18,495 nt of DNA from Oxalobacteraceae bacterium (GTDB lineage: Bacteria; Pseudomonadota; Gammaproteobacteria; Burkholderiales; Burkholderiaceae_D): assembly GCA_027485535.1 (NCBI GenBank), contig JAIXQV010000130.1, positions 1-18,495 on the forward strand, written 5' to 3'. Both the position numbers and the translations under genes were made by a program. Positions 8,044 to 14,258 of this stretch are shown here, piece by piece. The notes below the pieces were generated by a model that saw nothing but the letters and a program-made list of their open reading frames with translations, searched no databases and was not told the origin of the DNA. Position 1 is the first letter of the stretch; every line of letters begins with the position of its first letter.

Positions 8044-8219
8044 GAGCCTAATTTGGTAGGAGTTTGGGCAAAATCAATAGCCTGGATGCGATATTTCCAC
8101 AGCGCCATCAGGGTGAAGGCGATGATGGTAAGGCAAAAGCGGCAATGACGCTTGACACGGCAAATCAGCCGCTTGACGGTCGTTTGAAATAGGGCCAACA
8201 GCCTGATGTTCGCGATCAG
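8040..8219 (-). other. Open in-frame extension after the rseA amber stop, possible remnant of full-length RseA
   Basis: This is the stretch between rseA and mucD, where rseB would be expected. Immediately after the rseA TAG the same frame stays open for 59 codons and then stops at TGA, whose bases overlap the mucD start as ATGA. The conceptual peptide is basic (motifs VKRLICRVKRHCR), then has a hydrophobic run FCLTIIAFTLMALW, followed by KYR and a short polar tail. Joined to RseA, the hydrophobic run would fall at residues 108-121, close to where E. coli RseA crosses the membrane. There is no strong start codon of its own. It may be the second half of a broken rseA, a read-through product, a small membrane protein from a non-ATG start, or chance. 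I cannot decide from the sequence. Confidence 0.35.
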
Positions 8220-8459
8220 CTATTGCTCATTTTTTAAGTGCTTTGCGATGCTGGGTACCAGATTCATCGCCAAACAGGTTTGGCCGGACGGATCGCGCAG
8301 CGCATCACCAATCAGGTGGTAAAGATCCCAACGCTCGCGGGCTTCACCATCGACCATGTGGTACAGCAATAGCCGGGTTTGATCGATTGGTAGCTCGCCG
8401 TCCAGCAGCGCTGATATCTGCTCCGCGCGACTGCCGCTGCCATCCTCGCCTACCGCCAT
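8220..8459 (-). CDS. rseA: Anti-sigma-E factor RseA, cytoplasmic domain only
   Basis: RseA binds and silences sigma-E until envelope stress triggers its proteolysis. The 79-residue product contains the family's N-terminal anti-sigma signature: EQISALLDGEL (about residues 13-23), then EARERWDLYHLIGDALRD (about 39-56). It ends at TAG soon after this domain. The transmembrane helix and periplasmic sensor domain of typical RseA (around 200 residues) are missing. As encoded, it would be a soluble anti-sigma factor, unless the amber codon is read through or is a sequence error; the frame continues open for 59 codons. ATG at 8459 has AAGG about 9 nt upstream. It lies 59 bp after rpoE, the conserved position, and no rseB follows. 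Confidence 0.85.
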   Translation of the reverse strand: MAVGEDGSGSRAEQISALLDGELPIDQTRLLLYHMVDGEARERWDLYHLIGDALRDPSGQTCLAMNLVPSIAKHLKNEQ

Positions 8460-8518
8460 ACACCCAACCCTTCGTGCTTTTGTTGTTCGAATTCATTTTC
8501 GGCGCATTGCGCGGAGCT

Positions 8519-9121
8519 TCACCAGCGTTTGTCGCTTGCAATATCGAGCAGCGGGCGCAAGCGCTCCGCAATAGCCTCGCGTGCACGGAATATCCGGCTA
8601 CGGACGGTACCGATCGGACAGCCCATGGTCTCGGCGATTTCGTCATAGCTCAGACCCTCCAACTCCCTGAGCGTGATCGCGATTCTGAGCTCCTCCGGCA
8701 AAGCCTCCATCGCAATGTTGACGGTTTCTGCAATTTGTTTGGTGGCTAGCATGGACTCAGGGGTGTTGATATCCCTCAGATGCTCTCCGTCATCAAAAGT
8801 TTCCGCTTCCTCAGCATCAGCCTCGGTCGAGGTAGGCGCTCGCCGACCCTGAGTGACCAGATAATTCTTGGCGGTGTTAATGCCAATCCGGTAAAGCCAG
8901 GTATAGAAAGCGGAGTCACCACGAAATTTGGGTAGCGCCCGGTAGGCCTTGATGAAGGCCTCCTGCACCACATCCTCAGCCTCGGCTTGGTCGCGAACAA
9001 GGCGCGACACCAGCCGCATCAGCTTGCGCTGATATTTGCTGACCAACAGCTCGAATGCTTTTTTATCACCCTGCTGTACGCGATCAACGAGTAGCTGATC
9101 GATATCGCGTTCTGTCGTCAA
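8519..9121 (-). CDS. rpoE: RNA polymerase extracytoplasmic stress sigma factor RpoE (AlgU type)
   Basis: This group 4 (ECF) sigma factor directs envelope-stress genes. At 200 residues it has region 2 (about 20-95), with DVVQEAFIKAYRALPKFRG and FYTWLYRIGINTAKNYL, and region 4 (about 138-190), with LPEELRIAITLRELEGLSYD and the helix-turn-helix GCPIGTVRSRIFRAREAI. The start is TTG at 9121, preceded by GAGGG 8 nt upstream. No in-frame ATG or GTG lies close upstream, and the resulting N-terminus (TTERDIDQLLVDRVQQGDK) aligns with homologues. The rare start may keep its level low. It heads the rpoE-rseA-mucD module, with 227 bp before it that must contain its promoter unless it is read from ygfX. 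Confidence 0.97.
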   Translation of the reverse strand: MTTERDIDQLLVDRVQQGDKKAFELLVSKYQRKLMRLVSRLVRDQAEAEDVVQEAFIKAYRALPKFRGDSAFYTWLYRIGINTAKNYLVTQGRRAPTSTEADAEEAETFDDGEHLRDINTPESMLATKQIAETVNIAMEALPEELRIAITLRELEGLSYDEIAETMGCPIGTVRSRIFRAREAIAERLRPLLDIASDKRW

Positions 9122-9163
9122 TGCCCATGCCCTCGAACGAGTGCGACATGCGGGCGAAGTATT

Positions 9164-9255
9164 CGCGCGGTTGCGCGTTGCTGACTCTGGCTTTGGTCGC
9201 CGTCATCGTTGTAATGAGCAGTGGCTTTGACGGTGGATCACGCGCAACTGCGCGT
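9164..9255. repeat. Two related inverted repeats upstream of rpoE
   Basis: At 9164-9177 a CGCGC arm and a GCGCG arm flank GGTT. At 9240-9255 a perfect ACGCGCA/TGCGCGT pair flanks AC. The 16-base versions starting at 9165 and 9242 agree at 13 of 16 positions and lie 77 bp apart. They sit in the 227-bp gap between ygfX and rpoE and could be protein-binding sites or RNA hairpins in the rpoE leader. No recognised regulator motif was matched, and I could not pick a convincing rpoE promoter in this gap. Confidence 0.4.
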
Positions 9256-9348
9256 TGATTCGAGCCGTGCTAGGCTATCTGGGTTGCCCTTGTATCGTTA
9301 TTTTTCTCGGCGCTTCGCTCTTGGTCGCTTAGACTGCGTGAGACCAGC

Positions 9349-9873
9349 TCAACCAACCCAAGGCGATATGTCCTTACTCAGCGCATCATGAGTGGCTTGG
9401 CTGGCAGCGACCCAGCGACAGGCAACCGATAACGCATGAAATGCGTCATCACTCACACTGTCGGGAAGCAATATCAGGGTGGTCAATCGACCCGATACAG
9501 CTTGCAAGCGCAGCACCATCAATGATGGCCAGAGCGTCGACCCTTGGCGTAGTTGAACCACCTCGCCTACAGCATCGGACCATGGTGTCGATCCGGCTTC
9601 GGCGTCAGGCAAAGTCTCTAGCAACCGGATCTGGCCGAGTCCTGTTACGTCAATGCGCAGGCCTGTTCTTCGTCGAAGTGGCTGCACGATGAGCGCAAAT
9701 GACGCGATGGCGCAAATGATGGCCAGCACATGCTGCAGTGAAAAGGAAAAACCAAGGGAATCGGCTGATTGCAGCAGCCAGGATGATGTCGACAGCAGCA
9801 CTGCCGACATCGCAAATTGAAGCCCAGCCAAGAGGCGCGACGGCCTGATCGTGGCTGACAAGGCGATAGACAT
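9349..9873 (-). CDS. ygfX: YgfX-like inner-membrane protein (CptA toxin family)
   Basis: This membrane protein resembles YgfX/CptA of enterobacteria, reported there as a toxin affecting the cytoskeleton and paired with SdhE/CptB. From ATG at 9873 it has 174 residues; a TTG at 9882 adds three. Two hydrophobic helices lie near the N-terminus (about residues 14-35 and 48-65), followed by a cytoplasmic part with the typical GEVVQLRQGSTLWPSLMVLRL stretch shortened here to key residues Trp-Pro-Ser and LILLPDSVSDDAFHAL. The partner sdhE is not next to it, so toxin activity should not be assumed. In betaproteobacteria a gene of this kind commonly lies between fabF and rpoE. It starts about 20 bp after fabF, without a clear ribosome-binding site. 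Family assignment is from motif recognition. Confidence 0.75.
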   Translation of the reverse strand: MSIALSATIRPSRLLAGLQFAMSAVLLSTSSWLLQSADSLGFSFSLQHVLAIICAIASFALIVQPLRRRTGLRIDVTGLGQIRLLETLPDAEAGSTPWSDAVGEVVQLRQGSTLWPSLMVLRLQAVSGRLTTLILLPDSVSDDAFHALSVACRWVAASQATHDALSKDISPWVG

Positions 9874-9895
9874 CAGCAGCAATGCCGCAGATGCA

Positions 9896-11143
9896 TCACG
9901 CCTTGGAAAAAATTAGCGTACCGTTGGTGCCACCGAATCCGAATGAATTCTTGACGGCGATATTGATCGGCATATCGCGCGCCGCGTTGGCGCAATAATC
10001 GAGATCACAGTTGGGATCTTGATTAAAGATATTGATAGTGGGTGGCGATTTTTGGTGATGAACTGCCAACACGGTGAACACCGATTCCAATCCACCCGCA
10101 CCACCGAGCAAGTGCCCGGTCATGGATTTGGTGGAGTTCACCACCACCTTGTGCGCGTGATCACCTAATGCGCGCTTGATGGCAACAGTCTCCGCAACAT
10201 CCCCCAATGGGGTTGATGTGCCATGTGCGTTAACGTAGTCGACCTGATCGGGGTTGATGCCCGCATTGCGCATCGCTGACACCATGCAGCGCCGTGCGCC
10301 ATCACCATCTTCCAGTGGCGCAGTCATGTGATGCGCGTCTGCACTCATGCCGAACCCGAGCAGCTCTGCATAAATCTTTGCCCCGCGTGCTTTGGCGTGT
10401 TCGTACTCTTCCAGCACCATCACACCGGCACCCTCGCCGAGCACGAAACCATCGCGATCTTTATCCCATGGGCGCGAAGCGGTTGCCGGGTCATCATTGC
10501 GCGACGACAAGGCACGCGCTGCGGCAAAGCCGCCTATGCCCAGCGGCGATACGGTTGACTCGGCACCGCCGGCGATCATGATGTCGGCATCACCGTACTC
10601 GATCAAACGACCTGCCTCGCCGATGCAATGCAAACCTGTGGTGCACGCTGTGACGATGGCCAGGTTCGGCCCTTTCAAGCCGTACTTGATGGAGAGGTGG
10701 CCTGAGATCATGTTGATGATCGAGGCGGGCACGAAGAAAGGGCTAATACGACGCGGACCGCGCTTTTCGTATTCACCATGGGTTTCTTCGATCATCGGCA
10801 AGCCGCCGATACCGGAGCCCACCATCACGCCAATACGCTCGGCATTTGCCTCGGTGACTTCCAAACCACTGTCTTGCATGGCTTGAATACCAGCGGCCAT
10901 ACCAAAGTGGATGAAGGTATCCATATGCCGCGCTTCTTTGGCAGGAATGTAATCTTCCACTTGGAAGCCCTTCACCTCACCGGCGAAGGTGGTCGCGAAG
11001 GCGCTAGCGTCAAATTTAGTGACAGTCGCAATGCCGGATTGACCGGACAGTAGCGCTTGCCATGCGGAAGAAATCGTGTTGCCAACGGGGGATACGCATC
11101 CCAGTCCCGTGACAACGACACGGCGTCGAGGGGGGCGAGTCAA
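9896..11143 (-). CDS. fabF: 3-oxoacyl-[ACP] synthase II FabF
   Basis: FabF elongates acyl-ACP with malonyl-ACP in fatty-acid synthesis and typically supports the unsaturated C16 to C18 step. The 415-residue protein is full length for KAS II. The catalytic triad is intact: Cys167 in VTACTTG, His307 in NAHGTSTPLGD and His344 in STKSMTGHLLGGAGG. The C-terminal KNSFGFGGTNG motif is also present. The start is TTG at 11143, with AGGAG exactly 6 nt upstream and the N-terminus RRRVVVTGLG directly after, as in homologues; there is no nearby in-frame ATG. acpP ends 44 bp upstream, so the gene is read with its carrier protein. Confidence 0.98.
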   Translation of the reverse strand: MTRPPRRRVVVTGLGCVSPVGNTISSAWQALLSGQSGIATVTKFDASAFATTFAGEVKGFQVEDYIPAKEARHMDTFIHFGMAAGIQAMQDSGLEVTEANAERIGVMVGSGIGGLPMIEETHGEYEKRGPRRISPFFVPASIINMISGHLSIKYGLKGPNLAIVTACTTGLHCIGEAGRLIEYGDADIMIAGGAESTVSPLGIGGFAAARALSSRNDDPATASRPWDKDRDGFVLGEGAGVMVLEEYEHAKARGAKIYAELLGFGMSADAHHMTAPLEDGDGARRCMVSAMRNAGINPDQVDYVNAHGTSTPLGDVAETVAIKRALGDHAHKVVVNSTKSMTGHLLGGAGGLESVFTVLAVHHQKSPPTINIFNQDPNCDLDYCANAARDMPINIAVKNSFGFGGTNGTLIFSKA

Positions 11144-11149
11144 ACAATA

Positions 11150-11154
11150 CTCCT
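11150..11154 (-). promoter_or_regulatory. Ribosome-binding site of fabF that fixes a TTG start
   Basis: AGGAG on the minus strand lies 6 nt before the TTG at 11143-11141. This is ideal spacing and the main argument for the non-ATG start. Confidence 0.75.
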
Positions 11155-11187
11155 GGAGGACAAATTGGGCAGTGCGGGCGGGAAAGC

Positions 11188-11427
11188 TTAGGCCTTGACG
11201 TGCGCCTTGGCGTAATCGATAGCTTGCTGCACGGTTGTAATTTTTTCGGCTTGCTCGTCAGGGATTTCCATTTCGAACTCGTCTTCCAGCGCCATCACCA
11301 GTTCAACGGTATCCAGCGAGTCAGCGCCAAGATCGTCAACGAAAGACGACTCGGTTTTAATATCCGCTTCAGCAACGCCTAGTTGCTCAGCGACGATTTT
11401 TTTTACACGCGATTCGATGTCAGACAT
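11188..11427 (-). CDS. acpP: Acyl carrier protein
   Basis: ACP carries growing acyl chains on a 4'-phosphopantetheine arm and feeds FabF, FabH, FabG and the PlsX acyl-phosphate route. From ATG at 11427 it is 79 residues, acidic and four-helix in pattern. The modified serine is Ser37 in GADSLDTVELVMALEDEF. An ATG two codons upstream (11433) is in frame, but GGAGG would touch it directly. The same GGAGG is 6 nt from the ATG at 11427, which gives the family-standard start MSDIESRVKKIVAEQL. It lies between fabG and fabF and has a likely promoter of its own in the 123-bp gap after fabG, in keeping with the high ACP demand. Confidence 0.98.
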   Translation of the reverse strand: MSDIESRVKKIVAEQLGVAEADIKTESSFVDDLGADSLDTVELVMALEDEFEMEIPDEQAEKITTVQQAIDYAKAHVKA

Positions 11428-11467
11428 CTTCATCCTCCAGTGGGTAGTTATACGTTTGAGTGAAAGA

Positions 11468-11476
11468 ATTCTATCA
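11468..11476 (-). promoter_or_regulatory. Candidate extended -10 promoter for acpP
   Basis: The minus strand reads TGATAGAAT: an extended -10 (TG, one base, then TAGAAT, five of six matches to TATAAT), about 40 nt before the acpP start. No good -35 is present at the proper spacing, as is common for extended -10 promoters. It would give a leader of roughly 35 nt. Confidence 0.45.
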
Positions 11477-11521
11477 GGTTTGCGATTCGGAACTTAAGTT
11501 TTGCCTTTTGTTTTTGCCAAC

Positions 11522-11538
11522 ATCGAACGGCGTTCGAT
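11522..11538. repeat. Perfect inverted repeat between fabG and acpP
   Basis: Arms ATCGAAC and GTTCGAT (7 bp each) flank GGC. No T tract follows on either strand, so it is not a normal intrinsic terminator. It lies 18 bp past the fabG stop and about 46 bp upstream of the candidate acpP -10, so it may be an operator or an RNA stability or processing hairpin at the end of the fabG message. Confidence 0.5.
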
Positions 11539-11556
11539 ACTCTCAAAAAGGCACCA

Positions 11557-12315
11557 TCAGCCCCCGCTCATGTACATACCGCCATTGACATGCAGCGTGG
11601 TGCCAGTGATATAGCCGGCTTGGGGTGATGCGAGAAATGACACACTGGTAGCAATATCTTCCGGCATACCAAAGCGGCCGGCCGGAATCTGCTGCAATAA
11701 CGCAGCCACCTGCTGCTCGGTGAGTGCCTTGGTCATGTCGGTGTCGATAAAGCCCGGAGCGACGCAATTCACGGTGATATTGCGGCTACCGATCTCGCGC
11801 GCCAGTGCACGACTCATCCCGGCTACGCCAGCCTTGGCGGCTGCATAGTTCATCTGACCCGCATTGCCGGCTGAACCAACCACCGAGGTGATGTTAATGA
11901 TGCGACCATACTTAGCTTTCATCATGCCGCGCAAAACCGCACGCGACATCCGACCGACTGCGCTCAGATTGGTCGCGATAACCGCGTCCCATTCTTCATC
12001 TTTCATCCGCATGGCGAGTTGATCTTGCGTGATGCCGGCGTTATTCACCAGAATCGAAACGCCGCCCATGTCTTTGCTGATCTCGTCAATCAGCGCAGCT
12101 GAAGCGACCGCATCATTGACGTTGAGCACGACGCCACGCCCTGCATCCGGGCGCACAGTTTTTAGATATTCACTGATCGCTGCCGCACCGGCGTCAGTCG
12201 TTGCGGTACCGATCACGGTGGCACCGTGCTTGGCGAGATCGATCGCGATCGCACGTCCAATGCCGCGTGAGGCGCCCGTTACCAGTGCAATTTGTTTATC
12301 AAGTACGGTGCTCAT
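11557..12315 (-). CDS. fabG: 3-oxoacyl-[ACP] reductase FabG
   Basis: FabG is the NADPH-dependent reductase of the fatty-acid elongation cycle, reducing 3-ketoacyl-ACP. It is a classical short-chain dehydrogenase of 252 residues. The cofactor loop TGASRGIG is at 13-20, NNAG at 91-94, and the catalytic residues are Asn116, Ser144, Tyr157 and Lys161. The C-terminus has ITGTTLHVNGGMYM, typical of FabG. The ATG at 12315 overlaps the fabD stop as ATGA, with GGAGG 7 nt upstream. It follows fabH and fabD, and acpP comes next. Confidence 0.97.
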   Translation of the reverse strand: MSTVLDKQIALVTGASRGIGRAIAIDLAKHGATVIGTATTDAGAAAISEYLKTVRPDAGRGVVLNVNDAVASAALIDEISKDMGGVSILVNNAGITQDQLAMRMKDEEWDAVIATNLSAVGRMSRAVLRGMMKAKYGRIINITSVVGSAGNAGQMNYAAAKAGVAGMSRALAREIGSRNITVNCVAPGFIDTDMTKALTEQQVAALLQQIPAGRFGMPEDIATSVSFLASPQAGYITGTTLHVNGGMYMSGG

Positions 12316-13244
12316 TTGCTTGCCTCCAGAACAGCCTCGAGTGATGTCTGATCATTGATTGCATCAGCCGTCAGCTGCGTATCGATACGCTTGACCAAAC
12401 CGCTGAGCACCTTGCCAGGCCCACATTCAATCACCCGTGTGATCCCCAAGGCCGACATCTTTTGTACCGACTCAACCCAGCGCACTGGCGCAGCCGCTTG
12501 ACGCACCAGCGCATCTTTGATGGCAGTAGCATCGGCTTCAATCGCTACATCGACATTGTTGATGAGTTGAATGCTCGGCGCGGCGAAGTTCACCTGCGCT
12601 AGGTATTCACGTAAGCGATCCGACGCAGGCTTTAGCAGCGATGAGTGAAACGGCGCGGAAACCGGCAGGGGCAGCGCACGTTTGGCGCCTTTGGATTTCG
12701 CTAACTCGCATGCACGTTCTACCGCAGCCTTGTGCCCGGCGATGACCACTTGTGCCGGCGCATTGAAGTTGACTGGCTCGACCACCTCGCCCTGCGCAGC
12801 TTCGGCGCAAGCAGCGCGCACGTCATCATCGGAAAGACCGAGAATGGCGGCCATCCCACCCTGACCGACTGGCACTGCCTCTTGCATCGCCTGCGCACGA
12901 AACCGTACCAGCGGCACTGCATCACGAAAATCAATCACGCCAGCCGCTACCAGTGCCGAGTACTCGCCCAGGCTATGTCCAGCGACCACGGTGGGCACTG
13001 CGCCGCCTGCTGCAATCCAGGCACGATAAAACGCTACTGCGCATGCCAACATCACCGGCTGGGTGTTGGTGGTGAGATCGATTGATTCTTTCGGGCCTTC
13101 GGCGATCAGTTTCGCCAAATCCAGTTGCAGTACGTCTGAGGCTTCGCTGATGGTATCGCTAACGACACGGTTCTCGGCAAAACCATTCAACATACCGATG
13201 GCTTGCGAGCCCTGCCCGGGGAAAACAAATGCAGTTGCGTTCAT
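12312..13244 (-). CDS. fabD: Malonyl-CoA:ACP transacylase FabD
   Basis: FabD moves the malonyl group from CoA to ACP to supply all elongation steps. The 310-residue protein has the family start FVFPGQGSQ (residues 7-14), the nucleophile Ser91 in GHSLGEYSAL, Arg116 in the RFRAQAMQ helix and His200 in SAPFHSSL. These give a complete catalytic set. ATG at 13244 lies 27 bp after the fabH stop and has no clear ribosome-binding site; the 3' end overlaps fabG. Confidence 0.98.
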   Translation of the reverse strand: MNATAFVFPGQGSQAIGMLNGFAENRVVSDTISEASDVLQLDLAKLIAEGPKESIDLTTNTQPVMLACAVAFYRAWIAAGGAVPTVVAGHSLGEYSALVAAGVIDFRDAVPLVRFRAQAMQEAVPVGQGGMAAILGLSDDDVRAACAEAAQGEVVEPVNFNAPAQVVIAGHKAAVERACELAKSKGAKRALPLPVSAPFHSSLLKPASDRLREYLAQVNFAAPSIQLINNVDVAIEADATAIKDALVRQAAAPVRWVESVQKMSALGITRVIECGPGKVLSGLVKRIDTQLTADAINDQTSLEAVLEASK

Positions 13245-13271
13245 ATGAGATGTTCGTTCTTGCTTAGTTTT

Positions 13272-14258
13272 TCACAGCCTTGCCAGCGCAGCGCCCCAGG
13301 TGAAACCACCACCAACGCCTTCCATCAATATGTGCTGTCCAGCTTTAATTCGACCATCACGCATGGCAACATCCAATGCCAGCGGGATAGAGGCCGCCGA
13401 TGTGTTGCCATGCTGATCCACGGTGACCACCATTTTTTCCAGGGGTAGCCCAAGTTTTTTTGCAGTACCCTGCATGATGCGAATGTTTGCCTGATGCGGA
13501 ATCAGCCAATCAAGCTGCGAAGCCTGCATGCCGGCAGCCTCTAGGGTTTCGTTGGCGACTTGTTCTAGTACCGAGACCGCGAGCTTAAATACAGCCTGTC
13601 CGTCCATCGTTAGGAACGCACTGCCGCTCACTACACCACCACTCATGTGACCTGGCACGCAGAGAATATCGGTATGACGTCCATCCGCATGCAACTTGGT
13701 AGCGAGAATACCGGGCTCCGCAGATGCGGTCATGACAATCGCCCCCGCGCCATCACCAAACAGGACGGACGTCGTGCGATCGTTGAAATCAAGAATCCGT
13801 GAAAACACCTCGGCACCAATGACCAGTACGCGCTTGTGCATGCCGGAGCGAATAAAGCTGTCTGCCGCCGCCACCGCGTACACAAAGCCACTGCAGACGG
13901 CTTGCACGTCGAGCGCAGCACAATGGTTGGTGATACCAAGCTTGCGCTGAACAACGCAGGCCGTACTCGGAAAGCCACCCAAGTAATCCGGTGTCGAGGT
14001 AGCGAGAATAATCAGATCAATGTCATTTGGCGTGAGGTTCGCCATCTGCAGCGCGTTCTGGGCGGCAGTGACCGCCAGATCACTGGACAATACGCCATCG
14101 TCTGCAAAGTGGCGCGCAGAAATACCGCTGCGCGAGACGATCCATTCGTCCGAAGTCTCAAGGCCACGCTCGGCGAGTACCGCTGCCAAGTCTTGGTTGG
14201 TGAGACGCCTAGGTGGTAAGCAACTACCAGTGCCAACGATGCGGGAATAGGTGGTCAT
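13272..14258 (-). CDS. fabH: 3-oxoacyl-[ACP] synthase III FabH
   Basis: FabH starts fatty-acid synthesis by condensing acetyl-CoA with malonyl-ACP. It is 328 residues, with the Cys-His-Asn triad at Cys122 (QAVCSGF), His255 (IPHQANIRI) and Asn285 (HGNTSAAS). The GVGGGFTWGAAL segment near the C-terminus is characteristic of KAS III. ATG at 14258 overlaps the plsX stop as ATGA, so the two are probably translationally coupled, and fabD follows 27 bp later. Confidence 0.98.
   Translation of the reverse strand: MTTYSRIVGTGSCLPPRRLTNQDLAAVLAERGLETSDEWIVSRSGISARHFADDGVLSSDLAVTAAQNALQMANLTPNDIDLIILATSTPDYLGGFPSTACVVQRKLGITNHCAALDVQAVCSGFVYAVAAADSFIRSGMHKRVLVIGAEVFSRILDFNDRTTSVLFGDGAGAIVMTASAEPGILATKLHADGRHTDILCVPGHMSGGVVSGSAFLTMDGQAVFKLAVSVLEQVANETLEAAGMQASQLDWLIPHQANIRIMQGTAKKLGLPLEKMVVTVDQHGNTSAASIPLALDVAMRDGRIKAGQHILMEGVGGGFTWGAALARL

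Noticed and set aside
8041..8100. Sigma-E type promoter before mucD (GGAAAT followed by ATTGAT)
   Set aside because: Spacing and -10 do not fit the sigma-E consensus well enough to claim it.
9259..9348. Terminator after ygfX (TGGTC/GACCA repeat)
   Set aside because: The stem is only 5 bp with a 16-nt loop and no adjoining T tract on the minus strand.
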